Positions 17,599 to 25,514 of a stretch of DNA of 41,486 nucleotides are shown in pieces. The position numbers and the translations under genes were made by a program. Source of the DNA: Anaerococcus porci (GTDB lineage: Bacteria > Bacillota > Clostridia > Tissierellales > Peptoniphilaceae); contig NZ_VULQ01000015.1 in assembly GCF_009696575.1 (NCBI RefSeq), positions 1 to 41,486 on the forward strand, in the 5' to 3' direction. Under the pieces are notes generated by a model. That model was given only the letters and a program-made list of their open reading frames with translations, had not been told where the DNA came from and did not search any database. How positions within the stretch are numbered: the first letter of the stretch is position 1; every line of letters begins with the position of its first letter.

Positions 17599-18549
17599 TT
17601 ACTTATCAATTTTTTTAAATAAATAAAAGCAAATAAAAACGCTTAATATAGATAAAATTATCACATACAAATATCCAAAATCCCACCTTAATTCTGGCAT
17701 ATTTTCAAAGTTCATCCCATACCAACCTGTAAGAACCGTAATTGGTGTGAAAATAGTTGTTACGACAGTTAAAATTTTCATAGTATTATTCGTAGATAGG
17801 TCCATTTTAGAAGTATAGGAATCCTTGACATTAGTTATATAATCACTAAGATAAGATATATTCGATGAATATCTTTCAACCCTAAAAGCCACCGACTTTA
17901 AGTGTTTTATATCATCATCATCAAAAATTTCATTTTCATTCTCAGCAAGAACTTCTAAAGTATCAAGAAGTCTTTCATAAGAAGTATATAAATTGAGTGC
18001 CTTATGCCTATTATCTGAAATTATTTCAATACTATTACTTTGTTTTCTATTTCTAACTATAGAATCCTCTATCTCAGCAGTAGAATTTTTGATTTGGTCA
18101 AAAATTTTTGTATGATTGTTAATAAGGGCTGTTATAAAATATTTTAATAGTCTTCCTGGAGATCTTGCATAAATCCTCTTTCTAAGAATTTCCCTAAAAG
18201 CCTCTGATGTAGATTGATCCCTATCGTACATATCTACAATTATTAGTCTGTTATTTTCTATATAGAAGCCTATAAGGTCCGATGTGTCAAGATTTCCCAT
18301 AATATCAAGCATTTCAAGGATAATAAATGTGTAATTATCCTCCACTGCTATATAAGATTTTTTACCTGTATCAGTTAAAAGAAGATCAATGATTGCATTG
18401 TCTAGGTCATAAGTATTAGCAAATTCAATAAAGCTTGTCTTGCCCAAATACATCAAATAAAAGTCATCATCTTCAATTACATCATAGAAACTAGATATAT
18501 CAGTTTGTTCAAAACCATTATCAGTATCAAATTTATATATATAATCCAT
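17599..18549 (-). CDS. corA: CorA family divalent cation transporter
   Basis: 316 aa. The cytoplasmic N-terminal domain is followed by a long coiled helix and two C-terminal transmembrane segments ('TMKILTVVTTIFTPITVLTGWY' and 'LYVIILSILSVFICFYLF'). The signature YGMN is at 277-280, followed by 'FENMPEL', the periplasmic/extracellular loop of CorA. The family moves Mg2+ (also Co2+ or Ni2+) and works as a pentamer. Single gene on the minus strand. Confidence 0.93.
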   Translation of the reverse strand: MDYIYKFDTDNGFEQTDISSFYDVIEDDDFYLMYLGKTSFIEFANTYDLDNAIIDLLLTDTGKKSYIAVEDNYTFIILEMLDIMGNLDTSDLIGFYIENNRLIIVDMYDRDQSTSEAFREILRKRIYARSPGRLLKYFITALINNHTKIFDQIKNSTAEIEDSIVRNRKQSNSIEIISDNRHKALNLYTSYERLLDTLEVLAENENEIFDDDDIKHLKSVAFRVERYSSNISYLSDYITNVKDSYTSKMDLSTNNTMKILTVVTTIFTPITVLTGWYGMNFENMPELRWDFGYLYVIILSILSVFICFYLFKKIDK

Positions 18550-18673
18550 ATCTTCTCCTTAAATTAGGCAACTCATCTTCTTTAAATTTCAATTATTATA
18601 ACTATATGAATTGGCAAGGGGAAAGTCAATAAATTAATCATTAATCTAATTAATAATAAAGTAATTTACCGAT

Positions 18674-18702
18674 AAAAACTTGCTAGCTTATCTAACAAGT
18701 TT
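18674..18702 (-). terminator. Terminator of the XRE/hypothetical gene pair
   Basis: An 11-bp stem (AAACTTGTTAG with CTAGCAAGTTT, one G-U pair) with a 5-base loop, then TT-rich sequence on the minus strand, 14 bases after the stop codon of the hypothetical gene. Confidence 0.6.
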
Positions 18703-18715
18703 CACTTAAAATTTC

Positions 18716-19132
18716 TTATATTTTATTCCAATTTCTATCTTCTAAAATTTTAAATTTATCTTTATTTTTTTTAAATAATTTCCCATCAAAAGGAGCTTCA
18801 TAGCTCATTTTCTTACCTATGTGATTAAAATAAATAAAAGCTTGCTTATCTTTTTTCTCTATACGAAATGATTCTACCTCATGCCAAGGGATTAAGGTAA
18901 AATCTCCTTTAATAGAAGAACTTATTTCCTTTTCATAAATCCCCTTACTAGAAAAATACAAGATAAAAGTCCTATTAGAATCAAAGGTATTAAAAATATT
19001 ACTTAAAAGAAGTTTAGCAAAAGATTTCGCATTGCTATCATTTTTTATAGTAAGCAAATAATTTTCCCTATCATCAAAACTTTCGAAAACCTTATCTTCT
19101 ATCTCTTTATTGTCATTAAATAAAAATCCCAT
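18716..19132 (-). CDS. Hypothetical protein, possibly PH-like fold
   Basis: 138 aa, not recognised. The N-terminus is acidic and helical. The C-terminal half alternates beta-like stretches ('RTFILYFSSKGIYEKEI', 'DFTLIPWHEVESFRIEKKDKQAFIYFNHIGKKMSYEAP') reminiscent of bacterial PH-like domains. No signal peptide or membrane segment. It begins 6 bases after the XRE regulator gene and shares its promoter and terminator, so the pair is probably a unit. Confidence 0.7.
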   Translation of the reverse strand: MGFLFNDNKEIEDKVFESFDDRENYLLTIKNDSNAKSFAKLLLSNIFNTFDSNRTFILYFSSKGIYEKEISSSIKGDFTLIPWHEVESFRIEKKDKQAFIYFNHIGKKMSYEAPFDGKLFKKNKDKFKILEDRNWNKI

Positions 19133-19138
19133 AATTCC

Positions 19139-19342
19139 TCACTTAAATATAAATACTTCCTTAATATCCTTATCCAATACCTTACATATCTTATAGGCAG
19201 TCTCAAGCGTTGGACTTATTGTATTATTTTCATAGGCCATAATAGACCTTCTTTTAAGCCCAACAAGCTTTGCAAGTCTATGTTGAGATAATCCTTTTTC
19301 TTTCCTAAAAATTCTTATTTTATTTTCAATTTCAACTTCCAT
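19139..19342 (-). CDS. Small XRE-family (Cro/CI-type) transcriptional regulator
   Basis: 67 aa, almost all helix-turn-helix: 'IRIFRKEKGLSQHRLAKLVGLKRRSIMAYENNTISPTLETAYKICKVL'. This is the YgzD/YozG-like stand-alone HTH group common in Firmicutes. It probably binds the two direct repeats in its own promoter (19356-19371 and 19379-19394) and so controls itself and the following gene. Confidence 0.9.
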   Translation of the reverse strand: MEVEIENKIRIFRKEKGLSQHRLAKLVGLKRRSIMAYENNTISPTLETAYKICKVLDKDIKEVFIFK

Positions 19343-19355
19343 AAATTATCCTTAT

Positions 19356-19394
19356 GTTACATTTTTAGTACATTTTTTGTTACATTTATAGTAC
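19356..19394 (-). promoter_or_regulatory. Two 16-bp direct repeats, probable XRE operator
   Basis: GTTACATTTTTAGTAC (19356-19371) and GTTACATTTATAGTAC (19379-19394) differ at one base and have a 23-base period, placing them near the same face of the helix. The second overlaps the -10 element and the first lies in the leader, a normal arrangement for autorepression. Confidence 0.65.
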
Positions 19395-19416
19395 TATATA
19401 AAATAAAAAAAGTCAA
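19388..19416 (-). promoter_or_regulatory. Promoter of the XRE regulator gene
   Basis: On the minus strand TTGACT, 17-base spacer, TACTAT. The -35 hexamer abuts the T-run of the terminator of the asr operon. Confidence 0.65.
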
Positions 19417-19440
19417 AAAAAGAGAGCCTAGGCTCTCTTT
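19411..19440 (-). terminator. Terminator of the asr operon
   Basis: A perfect palindrome AAAGAGAGCC/GGCTCTCTTT (19419-19440) followed on the minus strand by a run of T, 14 bases after the stop codon of the ferritin-like gene. Confidence 0.85.
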
Positions 19441-19453
19441 AAAGTCGATATTA

Positions 19454-19933
19454 TTATTTTATATCATTAATATGGCTATCATACCATTGTTGGATAAGTT
19501 TGATGTGTCCTCTTTCTTCAGCCTCTACCTTATCGAGTAGTTCTGGTTCGAAATTTGGTACTATTGATTTAACTTCTTTTATGAAAAGTATGGTATCTTT
19601 TTCGAGTCCTATAGCAAATCTATAGATATCAATTGTATCATCTCCAACTTTTGATGAGTCTAGATTAAAGATTTGCTCTATTAGGTTTTGAATATAAGCC
19701 TTATATTCATCATCAAATTCTTCATCGATTGCTTGATTATTGTCGATTTGAGATGATAATTTTTTGTATAGGGCTTCGTGGTGTGTTTCTTGGTCTGCTA
19801 GGAAGGTAAAAAAGTCAGCACTTTCCTTATCAGTTGAGAATTTTTTAGCCATTTCTCTGTAAAATGTTTCACCATTTTGTTCAAGTCTTACTAAAGATTC
19901 TAATAAATCTTTTGGTTGAAATTGTGATCTCAT
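19454..19933 (-). CDS. Ferritin-like / rubrerythrin-like di-iron protein
   Basis: 159 aa four-helix bundle. Di-iron ligands appear as Glu22 in 'EQNGETFYREM', Glu49 and His52 in 'DQETHHEALYKKL', Glu111 in 'GLEKDTILF', and Glu139/140 and His143 in 'EAEERGHIKLI'. There is no C-terminal rubredoxin (CxxC) domain, so this is the erythrin-only type. Likely roles are peroxide removal or an electron-transfer or iron-handling task serving the oxygen-sensitive sulfite reductase. Last gene of the asr operon, 9 bases after asrC. Confidence 0.85.
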   Translation of the reverse strand: MRSQFQPKDLLESLVRLEQNGETFYREMAKKFSTDKESADFFTFLADQETHHEALYKKLSSQIDNNQAIDEEFDDEYKAYIQNLIEQIFNLDSSKVGDDTIDIYRFAIGLEKDTILFIKEVKSIVPNFEPELLDKVEAEERGHIKLIQQWYDSHINDIK

Positions 19934-19942
19934 ATTATCTCC

Positions 19943-20968
19943 TTATTTTACAGTTTTATGATCTTCAAGCTTCATTACATTTATTGATGAACGATATTCT
20001 TTTTCTGTCCAATTGATTCTATCGGCTATTAAACATTCTTCGTTAAGTTCAACGTCTTTTAACATCATTTTTTTAAATGTTGGGAATCCTACCCTGTCTA
20101 TTAAATGACCTCCATGAAGATATACTGGTTTGTTGTCAAGAACATATGCTGAAAATTCTTTCCAATTTTTCATCATTTTTATAACGACATCTTCATCCAT
20201 CCATCTTGCGAACATTTGTCCCATTCTTGGATTTTGTTTTCCTGTACGTCCACCTATAATTACATTCCACATTCTTCTGTTTGGTCTTCTCCAAGCGGAG
20301 TTTGGACATCTTGTTACACACTCTCCACAACCTACACAACAACATAAATCCTTATCTACTTTTCCTTGATCATTTAATTCAAGTACTCTTGTGGCAACAG
20401 CCTTACACCTATCTACGCAGGCCCCACAACCTATACAACGATCTATGTCATATTCCGGTATTGTAACTCCTATAAAACCAAAATCTGTAAAGTGAGCCTT
20501 AACACAGTCATTTGGACAACCTGCTATTGCAGTTTTTATTTGATATGGTGAGCCATAGATTATTGGTTCAAGCTTGTCAGCTAGTCTTTGTGTATTTTGG
20601 GCAGCTTTTATGCAATGTCTTCCCCCAATACATGCCATAATATTTCTAGGCCCTATATATGGGTATCCTTCATCATTGTATTCTATATCTACCCCACGAG
20701 AACCTTCTATCTCTTCAATATATGGTCTAATTATTTCATTTATCTTTGGTATATCTTCGTATTTAATACCTGTAATGTTAAATGTTTGTCTTGTCCCAAA
20801 ATGGAAGTTTCCATCTCCATATTCTTGACAAAGCATTTGAATCATTTCTAGCCACTTAGCATCAACTAGACCTCCAGGTGATCTTAATTGAAGCAAAAAT
20901 TCTCCAGGTATTTTTGATTGACGAAAACAATTATTTCTAACCTTTCCTACATTTATATCTAATGTCAT
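19943..20968 (-). CDS. asrC: Anaerobic sulfite reductase subunit C (siroheme subunit)
   Basis: 341 aa. The nitrite/sulfite reductase half-domain is at the N-terminus. Siroheme-[4Fe-4S] cysteines are Cys113 and Cys119 ('ACIGGRHCIKA') and Cys151 and Cys155 ('AGCPNDCVKA'). Two ferredoxin-type clusters follow: 'CIGCGACVDRC' (178-188) and 'CVGCGECVTRC' (211-221). It reduces sulfite to sulfide with electrons from AsrA/B. Cytoplasmic. The siroheme it needs is made by the operon just upstream. Confidence 0.95.
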   Translation of the reverse strand: MTLDINVGKVRNNCFRQSKIPGEFLLQLRSPGGLVDAKWLEMIQMLCQEYGDGNFHFGTRQTFNITGIKYEDIPKINEIIRPYIEEIEGSRGVDIEYNDEGYPYIGPRNIMACIGGRHCIKAAQNTQRLADKLEPIIYGSPYQIKTAIAGCPNDCVKAHFTDFGFIGVTIPEYDIDRCIGCGACVDRCKAVATRVLELNDQGKVDKDLCCCVGCGECVTRCPNSAWRRPNRRMWNVIIGGRTGKQNPRMGQMFARWMDEDVVIKMMKNWKEFSAYVLDNKPVYLHGGHLIDRVGFPTFKKMMLKDVELNEECLIADRINWTEKEYRSSINVMKLEDHKTVK

Positions 20969-20977
20969 AAAATCTCC

Positions 20978-21814
20978 TTAGTCTAATAGGTCTTTAGCAA
21001 CTGTATAGGGAAAAACTGGTCCGTCTAAGCATACATATGTTTCATTTATCCTACAGTGACCACATTTCCCAACAGCACAAGACATTTTTCTTTCAAAACT
21101 TGTCCAAATTTTATCTTCCAGTACTCCTTCTTTTAGTAGCCCGAGTGATGTAAAACGCATCATTATAGGAGGTCCTACCATAACTACTGAATAGTTTCCA
21201 TCAAATGAGTCAAATGGTAATTCTGGTATAAAGGCTGTTACCATTCCTTTTCTAAAACCTTCAATCTCTTCGTTATCCAGTGAATATATCGTATTAATCT
21301 TTTCGCTTTTTCTCCATTTTTCGAGATCATCTTTAAAAAGCACTGACTCATGGTTTTTAAAACCTAATATTAGGTAAAGACTTCCGAATTCATCTGGATT
21401 ATCTTTTATGTATTCTATAAGTCCCCTGACTGGACTTACTCCGGTTCCCCCAGCAATAACTACTACATTTTTGCCTTTAAGCTCGCTAAGTGGCCACCCA
21501 TTTCCATAAGGTCCTCTTAAAAAGATATAATCACCTGCTTTTGACTTAAAAAGCTTTGAGGTAACTTCTCCAACATTTCTTATAGTCATTTCTACAAAGC
21601 CATCACCCATTCCAGATACAGAAATAGGCGCTTCACCTATCTTTGCAAGAGAAACTTGTAAGAATTGTCCTGGCTTAACTTCCTTATCAAATTTAACCTT
21701 GAAAGTCCATTCAAGATCAGTATGTTTTAATATATCCAAAATTTCATAAGATTTTGGTAAAACATAATTTAAATAATCTTCATTTGCTCTTTTTATATTA
21801 TTCTTAGCTTCCAT
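20978..21814 (-). CDS. asrB: Anaerobic sulfite reductase subunit B (flavin/NADH subunit)
   Basis: 278 aa, similar to dihydroorotate dehydrogenase electron-transfer subunits. FAD-binding region 'KPGQFLQVSLAKIGEAPISVSG', NAD-binding glycine motif 'VVIAGGTGVSPVRGLIEYI', and a C-terminal iron-sulfur Cys cluster 'MSCAVGKCGHCRINETYVC'. It takes electrons from NADH for AsrC. The start overlaps the asrA stop by one base (TAATG). Confidence 0.95.
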   Translation of the reverse strand: MEAKNNIKRANEDYLNYVLPKSYEILDILKHTDLEWTFKVKFDKEVKPGQFLQVSLAKIGEAPISVSGMGDGFVEMTIRNVGEVTSKLFKSKAGDYIFLRGPYGNGWPLSELKGKNVVVIAGGTGVSPVRGLIEYIKDNPDEFGSLYLILGFKNHESVLFKDDLEKWRKSEKINTIYSLDNEEIEGFRKGMVTAFIPELPFDSFDGNYSVVMVGPPIMMRFTSLGLLKEGVLEDKIWTSFERKMSCAVGKCGHCRINETYVCLDGPVFPYTVAKDLLD

Positions 21815-22854
21815 TATTTTACCTCACTTCTTATTCTCTCTAATTCTTTATTTACTTTATTGATAGATTCTGGATAAGAAATTAATTCTGGGCAGTGGGC
21901 CGAACATCTACCACAACCTACACACATCGGACCATCTCCAAATCTCTTATTATGAGCATAGATTTTATGCATTACCTTATACCTATATCTTTCCTTAAAT
22001 GATGTTCTAAAATGAGCACCTCCTGCTACAAGATCAAAATCTTTTGTCATACAAGATGCATTAGTCCTTCTTCTTTCACCTACACGTCTATTAACATTGT
22101 AAGTAATATCCTTGGTTGTAAAACAAGTACAGGTAGAACAAGAAGTTGTACAAGAACCACATCCTATACATCTTGAATTATATTCATCCCAAATATCTGA
22201 ATTTGCAATAAGATTTGCTTCCTCATTGTCCCTTATATCAGGAAATGTAACCTTTAGTTCATTTTCTTCTGGAAACTTTAAATCAAAATCAATATTTTCA
22301 AAACCTCCAAAATCAAGATTATCATCTGCCTTAACATTCATTGAACCGTCTTCATTAAATCTAAATGCATATTTATAGCCATCAGTCTTATTAGAATCAG
22401 TAGAACAGCAGAAACAATTTCTATCTAAGTCCCCATCACATTCCATAAGTGCATAGTGAACCATGTTTTTACGTCTTAAGTAAAAGAAGTCTTCAAAAGG
22501 TCCATTTTTGATGAACATATCATCTAAATGTTTTATTGCATTTATATCACAAGCTCTTGCAAATACTAAAACTTCCTTTTTATAAGGGTTTTTAGTTTCT
22601 GTATAATCATCTTCTGTAAAATAGAAAAGATTTTCTGTCATTGGTAATAAAGCTTCTTTTGGTGAATATGTAGATTTTTCCTTGTATTCTAGTTCATCAA
22701 AACTTTCGATATTCTCATACATTATCGCATCTGTATCACAGTATCTTCCACCCCTAGGGATTCTTTTTGGTGCAAATATTGTGTACTTTGACTTAAGAAG
22801 ATCAAAAAAATCGCATACCTCATCTTTTTTGATGAGGAAATCATTATAAGTCAT
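21814..22854 (-). CDS. asrA: Anaerobic sulfite reductase subunit A (ferredoxin-like)
   Basis: 346 aa. The N-terminal region resembles hydrogenase/AsrA-type iron-sulfur proteins. 'CIGCGSCTTSCSTCTCF' and 'CVGCGRCSAHCPE' near the C-terminus are two [4Fe-4S] ferredoxin sites, with an unusually Cys-rich first cluster region. First gene of asrA-asrB-asrC-ferritin-like. Its start has a GGAGG site. An inverted repeat (22885-22903) lies in the upstream region. Confidence 0.93.
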   Translation of the reverse strand: MTYNDFLIKKDEVCDFFDLLKSKYTIFAPKRIPRGGRYCDTDAIMYENIESFDELEYKEKSTYSPKEALLPMTENLFYFTEDDYTETKNPYKKEVLVFARACDINAIKHLDDMFIKNGPFEDFFYLRRKNMVHYALMECDGDLDRNCFCCSTDSNKTDGYKYAFRFNEDGSMNVKADDNLDFGGFENIDFDLKFPEENELKVTFPDIRDNEEANLIANSDIWDEYNSRCIGCGSCTTSCSTCTCFTTKDITYNVNRRVGERRRTNASCMTKDFDLVAGGAHFRTSFKERYRYKVMHKIYAHNKRFGDGPMCVGCGRCSAHCPELISYPESINKVNKELERIRSEVK

Positions 22855-22884
22855 ATAACCTCCTAATAATTTGTTATAGTATTG

Positions 22885-22903
22885 ATAATCTTTTTCAGAT
22901 TAT
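22885..22903. promoter_or_regulatory. Inverted repeat upstream of asrA, candidate operator
   Basis: Perfect 7-bp arms ATAATCT and AGATTAT with a 5-base spacer, 31 bases before the asrA start codon, inside the likely promoter region (a weak TTGGAG -17- TATCAA can be read on the minus strand). No known regulator consensus (FNR, Rex) fits well. Confidence 0.4.
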
Positions 22904-22913
22904 TCTCCAACCT

Positions 22914-22997
22914 AAAAAAGCGTCCTCACAAAGTTATGAATTTTATCCTTATATGTAAGATATTGGATTTAATTCATTTTGTTAGCGACTCTTTTTC
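22914..22997. repeat. Long imperfect inverted repeat between hem and asr operons
   Basis: The left arm begins AAAAAAGCGTCCTCACAAAG and the right arm, read on the other strand, begins AAAAAGAGTCGCTAACAAAA. Both run on through ATGAATT to ATCC. About 84 bases in total. It may be a terminator, a remnant of a small mobile repeat, or part of the asr control region. The rest of the gap to 23233 is very AT-rich with only an unconvincing hydrophobic frame. Confidence 0.4.
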
Positions 22998-23233
22998 TTA
23001 TAATTCATATGAATTCGATTTCTATTTTAATATATCATATCTATAAAAATAAAAAAAGTGTTTTCATTAGTATTTCTGAAATATATGCAATTAAAATTAA
23101 TGCTTTAATTAGATTATTATTGCTTATAATATTAGCTTATTTGCTTTCTTTATTAATCTTATATTTTAAGGTAACTATTATTTTGAACATCATTAATTTT
23201 AATTGATATAAGAAAATTATGTAAAAATAATAA

Positions 23234-23267
23234 AAGCCTACCCTAGTTTTAATATTAGGATAGACTT
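23234..23267 (-). terminator. Terminator of the siroheme (hem) operon
   Basis: A 12-bp stem (AAGTCTATCCTA with TAGGGTAGGCTT, two G-U pairs), 10-base loop, then TTTATTATT on the minus strand, 4 bases past the hemL stop. Confidence 0.75.
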
Positions 23268-23271
23268 ATTT

Positions 23272-24549
23272 TTAATTTTCCTTTATATATTCTAAAGCTT
23301 TTTTATTTTCTTCTATTGTATAATTTATGACTGACTCATCCAAGGCATCTGACATAAATATGGCCTCAAATTGTGATGGTGGCATTAGGATTTTACTATT
23401 TTTCATAAAGTTAAAGTACTTAGAATAATTATCAAGGTCTGCTTTGCTTACATCATCAAAAGATCTAATTTCATCAAAATCTCCAAAAAATAGACTCATC
23501 ATTGACTTATATCTTGTGACACAAGCCTTTACACCTGTGGCTTTTAGATTGTCGTTAAAACCCTCTTCAAGCATTTGTGCATATTTTTCAAGTCTTTGGT
23601 ATATATCTGGATTTTCTTTAAGAATTCTTAAAACATCAAGACCCATTTTCATTATAAAAGGTGAGCCTGATAGGGTCCCTGCTTGGTAGACTGGTCCCAT
23701 TGGTGATAATTTTTCCATTATTTCACGCCTTCCTGCAAAACCTCCTACTGGCATTCCTCCTCCTACAATTTTCCCAAAACAGAACATATCTGGTTTTACT
23801 CCAAGCTCTGTTGAGATTGATCCAAATTTAAGTCTAAATGCTGTTATTACCTCATCAAAAATTAAAATTATACCATTTTCATCACTTATTTTTCTCAAAG
23901 CTTTAACAAAGTCAATATCAATTGGAACAACACCCATATTCCCTGCTATAGGTTCTAAGATTATTGCAGCTACATCGTCCTTATTCTCTTTAATTGTTTT
24001 TTTTACCGATTCTATATCATTGTATTTGCAGATTAGAGTATCTTTTATAACATTTTCTGGCACTCCAGCTGATGTTGGCACATTAAAGGTGAGACTACCA
24101 GATCCTGATTTTACCAAAAGTCCATCAGAGTGTCCATGATAGCAACCTTCAAACTTAATAATCTTTGACTTATTGGTAAATCCTCTTGCAAGCCTTATAG
24201 CAGACATGGTTGCCTCTGTTCCAGAGTTTACCATCCTTACCATATCTGTATCAAAAGCTTTACTTAGAAACTCTGCTATTTCAACTTCTACTTTTGTAGG
24301 AAGTCCAAAAGTTAACCCTTCTTCAAGGTATCCCTTGGCTTTTTCTATCAACTCATCCTTTCCATGTCCTAGAATCATGGGTCCCCATGATGAGATAAAG
24401 TCAATATAAGCATCATTGTTTTCATCTACTATATTGTGACCCTTTCCATATTTAGCAAAAATCGGATGACCACCAACTGCAGCAAAAGCCCTGACTGGTG
24501 AATTTACCCCTCCAGGTATATATTTTTTAGCCTTATCAAATAGAGTCAT
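23272..24549 (-). CDS. hemL: Glutamate-1-semialdehyde 2,1-aminomutase
   Basis: 425 aa, normal length. PLP-dependent class III aminotransferase fold: 'NSGTEATMSAIRLARG' (phosphate site), 'LIFDEVITAFR' (Asp232 pairs with the PLP nitrogen), and the PLP lysine Lys260 in 'CFGKIVGGGMPVGG'. It converts glutamate-1-semialdehyde to 5-aminolevulinate. Last gene of the hem operon, overlapping hemB by one base. Confidence 0.97.
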   Translation of the reverse strand: MTLFDKAKKYIPGGVNSPVRAFAAVGGHPIFAKYGKGHNIVDENNDAYIDFISSWGPMILGHGKDELIEKAKGYLEEGLTFGLPTKVEVEIAEFLSKAFDTDMVRMVNSGTEATMSAIRLARGFTNKSKIIKFEGCYHGHSDGLLVKSGSGSLTFNVPTSAGVPENVIKDTLICKYNDIESVKKTIKENKDDVAAIILEPIAGNMGVVPIDIDFVKALRKISDENGIILIFDEVITAFRLKFGSISTELGVKPDMFCFGKIVGGGMPVGGFAGRREIMEKLSPMGPVYQAGTLSGSPFIMKMGLDVLRILKENPDIYQRLEKYAQMLEEGFNDNLKATGVKACVTRYKSMMSLFFGDFDEIRSFDDVSKADLDNYSKYFNFMKNSKILMPPSQFEAIFMSDALDESVINYTIEENKKALEYIKEN

Positions 24550-25514
24550 TATTTCATCTCCCTTAAAAATTTTGCCATTTCCTTTGCGTGATATGTTATT
24601 ATCATCTTGGCACCTGCTCTTTTAATAGAAATTAAGATTTCATATATTATCTCTTCATTTACAAGGCCAATTTTTATAGCATTTTTAACCATAGAATATT
24701 CACCACTTACATTGTAAGCTACAACATTAGTGTTGAAATTTTCTTTAGTTCTTTGGATTATATCTAAAAATGATAGAGCAGGTTTTACTATTATGAAATC
24801 TGCATCTTCATCTATATCCAAAGCAATTTCTCTCATTGCTTCATCAGAATTATGATAATCCATTTGATAAGATTTTCTATCTCCAAAGCTTGGAGCAGAA
24901 TCCGCCGCCTCCCTAAATGGTCCATAAAAGTTTGATGCATATTTTGCAGAATAAGCCATTATCGGTATATTTTTAAAGCAATTTTTATCTAGTATTTCTC
25001 TTATTGCCCTTATCCTAAAGTCCATCATATCTGATGGTGCTATAACATCAGCCCCTGCCTTTGCATGTGATAGGGCAATTTTTGCAATATATTTTACTGT
25101 CTCATCATTTTTAACATGACCTTCATCATCAAGAATTCCACAATGACCATGATCTGTGTACTCACACATACAAACATCTGTTATAACTATAAGATCTTTA
25201 TTTATCTCTTTTATCTTCCTTATAGCCTTTTGTATTATCCCATCATCAGCATAAGCCCCGCTTCCACAAGCATCTTTATGTCCTGGAATTCCAAATAAAA
25301 TAACTGCCCTTATACCCAAGTTAACTATCTCATTTATCTCATCTTCAAGCATATCAATTGAGAAATGGAAACAGTCTGGCATAGATGGAATTTCCTTTTT
25401 AATATTCTCACCTTCAACTACAAAAAGCGGATATATAAAATCAGAAATTGATAGAGTGGTTTCTCTTGTCATCTCTCTTAGTAACTTTTTTTCTCTTATT
25501 CTTCTCATTCTCAT
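24549..25514 (-). CDS. hemB: Porphobilinogen synthase (delta-aminolevulinate dehydratase)
   Basis: 321 aa. Schiff-base lysines Lys191 ('AYSAKYASNFYGPFR') and Lys244 ('IIVKPALSFLDII') are present. Cys115, Cys117 and Cys125 in 'DVCMCEYTDHGHCG' mark the zinc-dependent type. It condenses two 5-aminolevulinates. The start ATG overlaps the stop of the upstream fusion gene (ATGA). Confidence 0.97.
   Translation of the reverse strand: MRMRRIREKKLLREMTRETTLSISDFIYPLFVVEGENIKKEIPSMPDCFHFSIDMLEDEINEIVNLGIRAVILFGIPGHKDACGSGAYADDGIIQKAIRKIKEINKDLIVITDVCMCEYTDHGHCGILDDEGHVKNDETVKYIAKIALSHAKAGADVIAPSDMMDFRIRAIREILDKNCFKNIPIMAYSAKYASNFYGPFREAADSAPSFGDRKSYQMDYHNSDEAMREIALDIDEDADFIIVKPALSFLDIIQRTKENFNTNVVAYNVSGEYSMVKNAIKIGLVNEEIIYEILISIKRAGAKMIITYHAKEMAKFLREMK

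Noticed and set aside
22979-23206. 75-codon hydrophobic plus-strand frame between asrA and hemL
   Set aside because: It starts with TTG, lacks a ribosome site at any start, and is composed of AT-rich low-complexity codons. It also overlaps the long inverted repeat.
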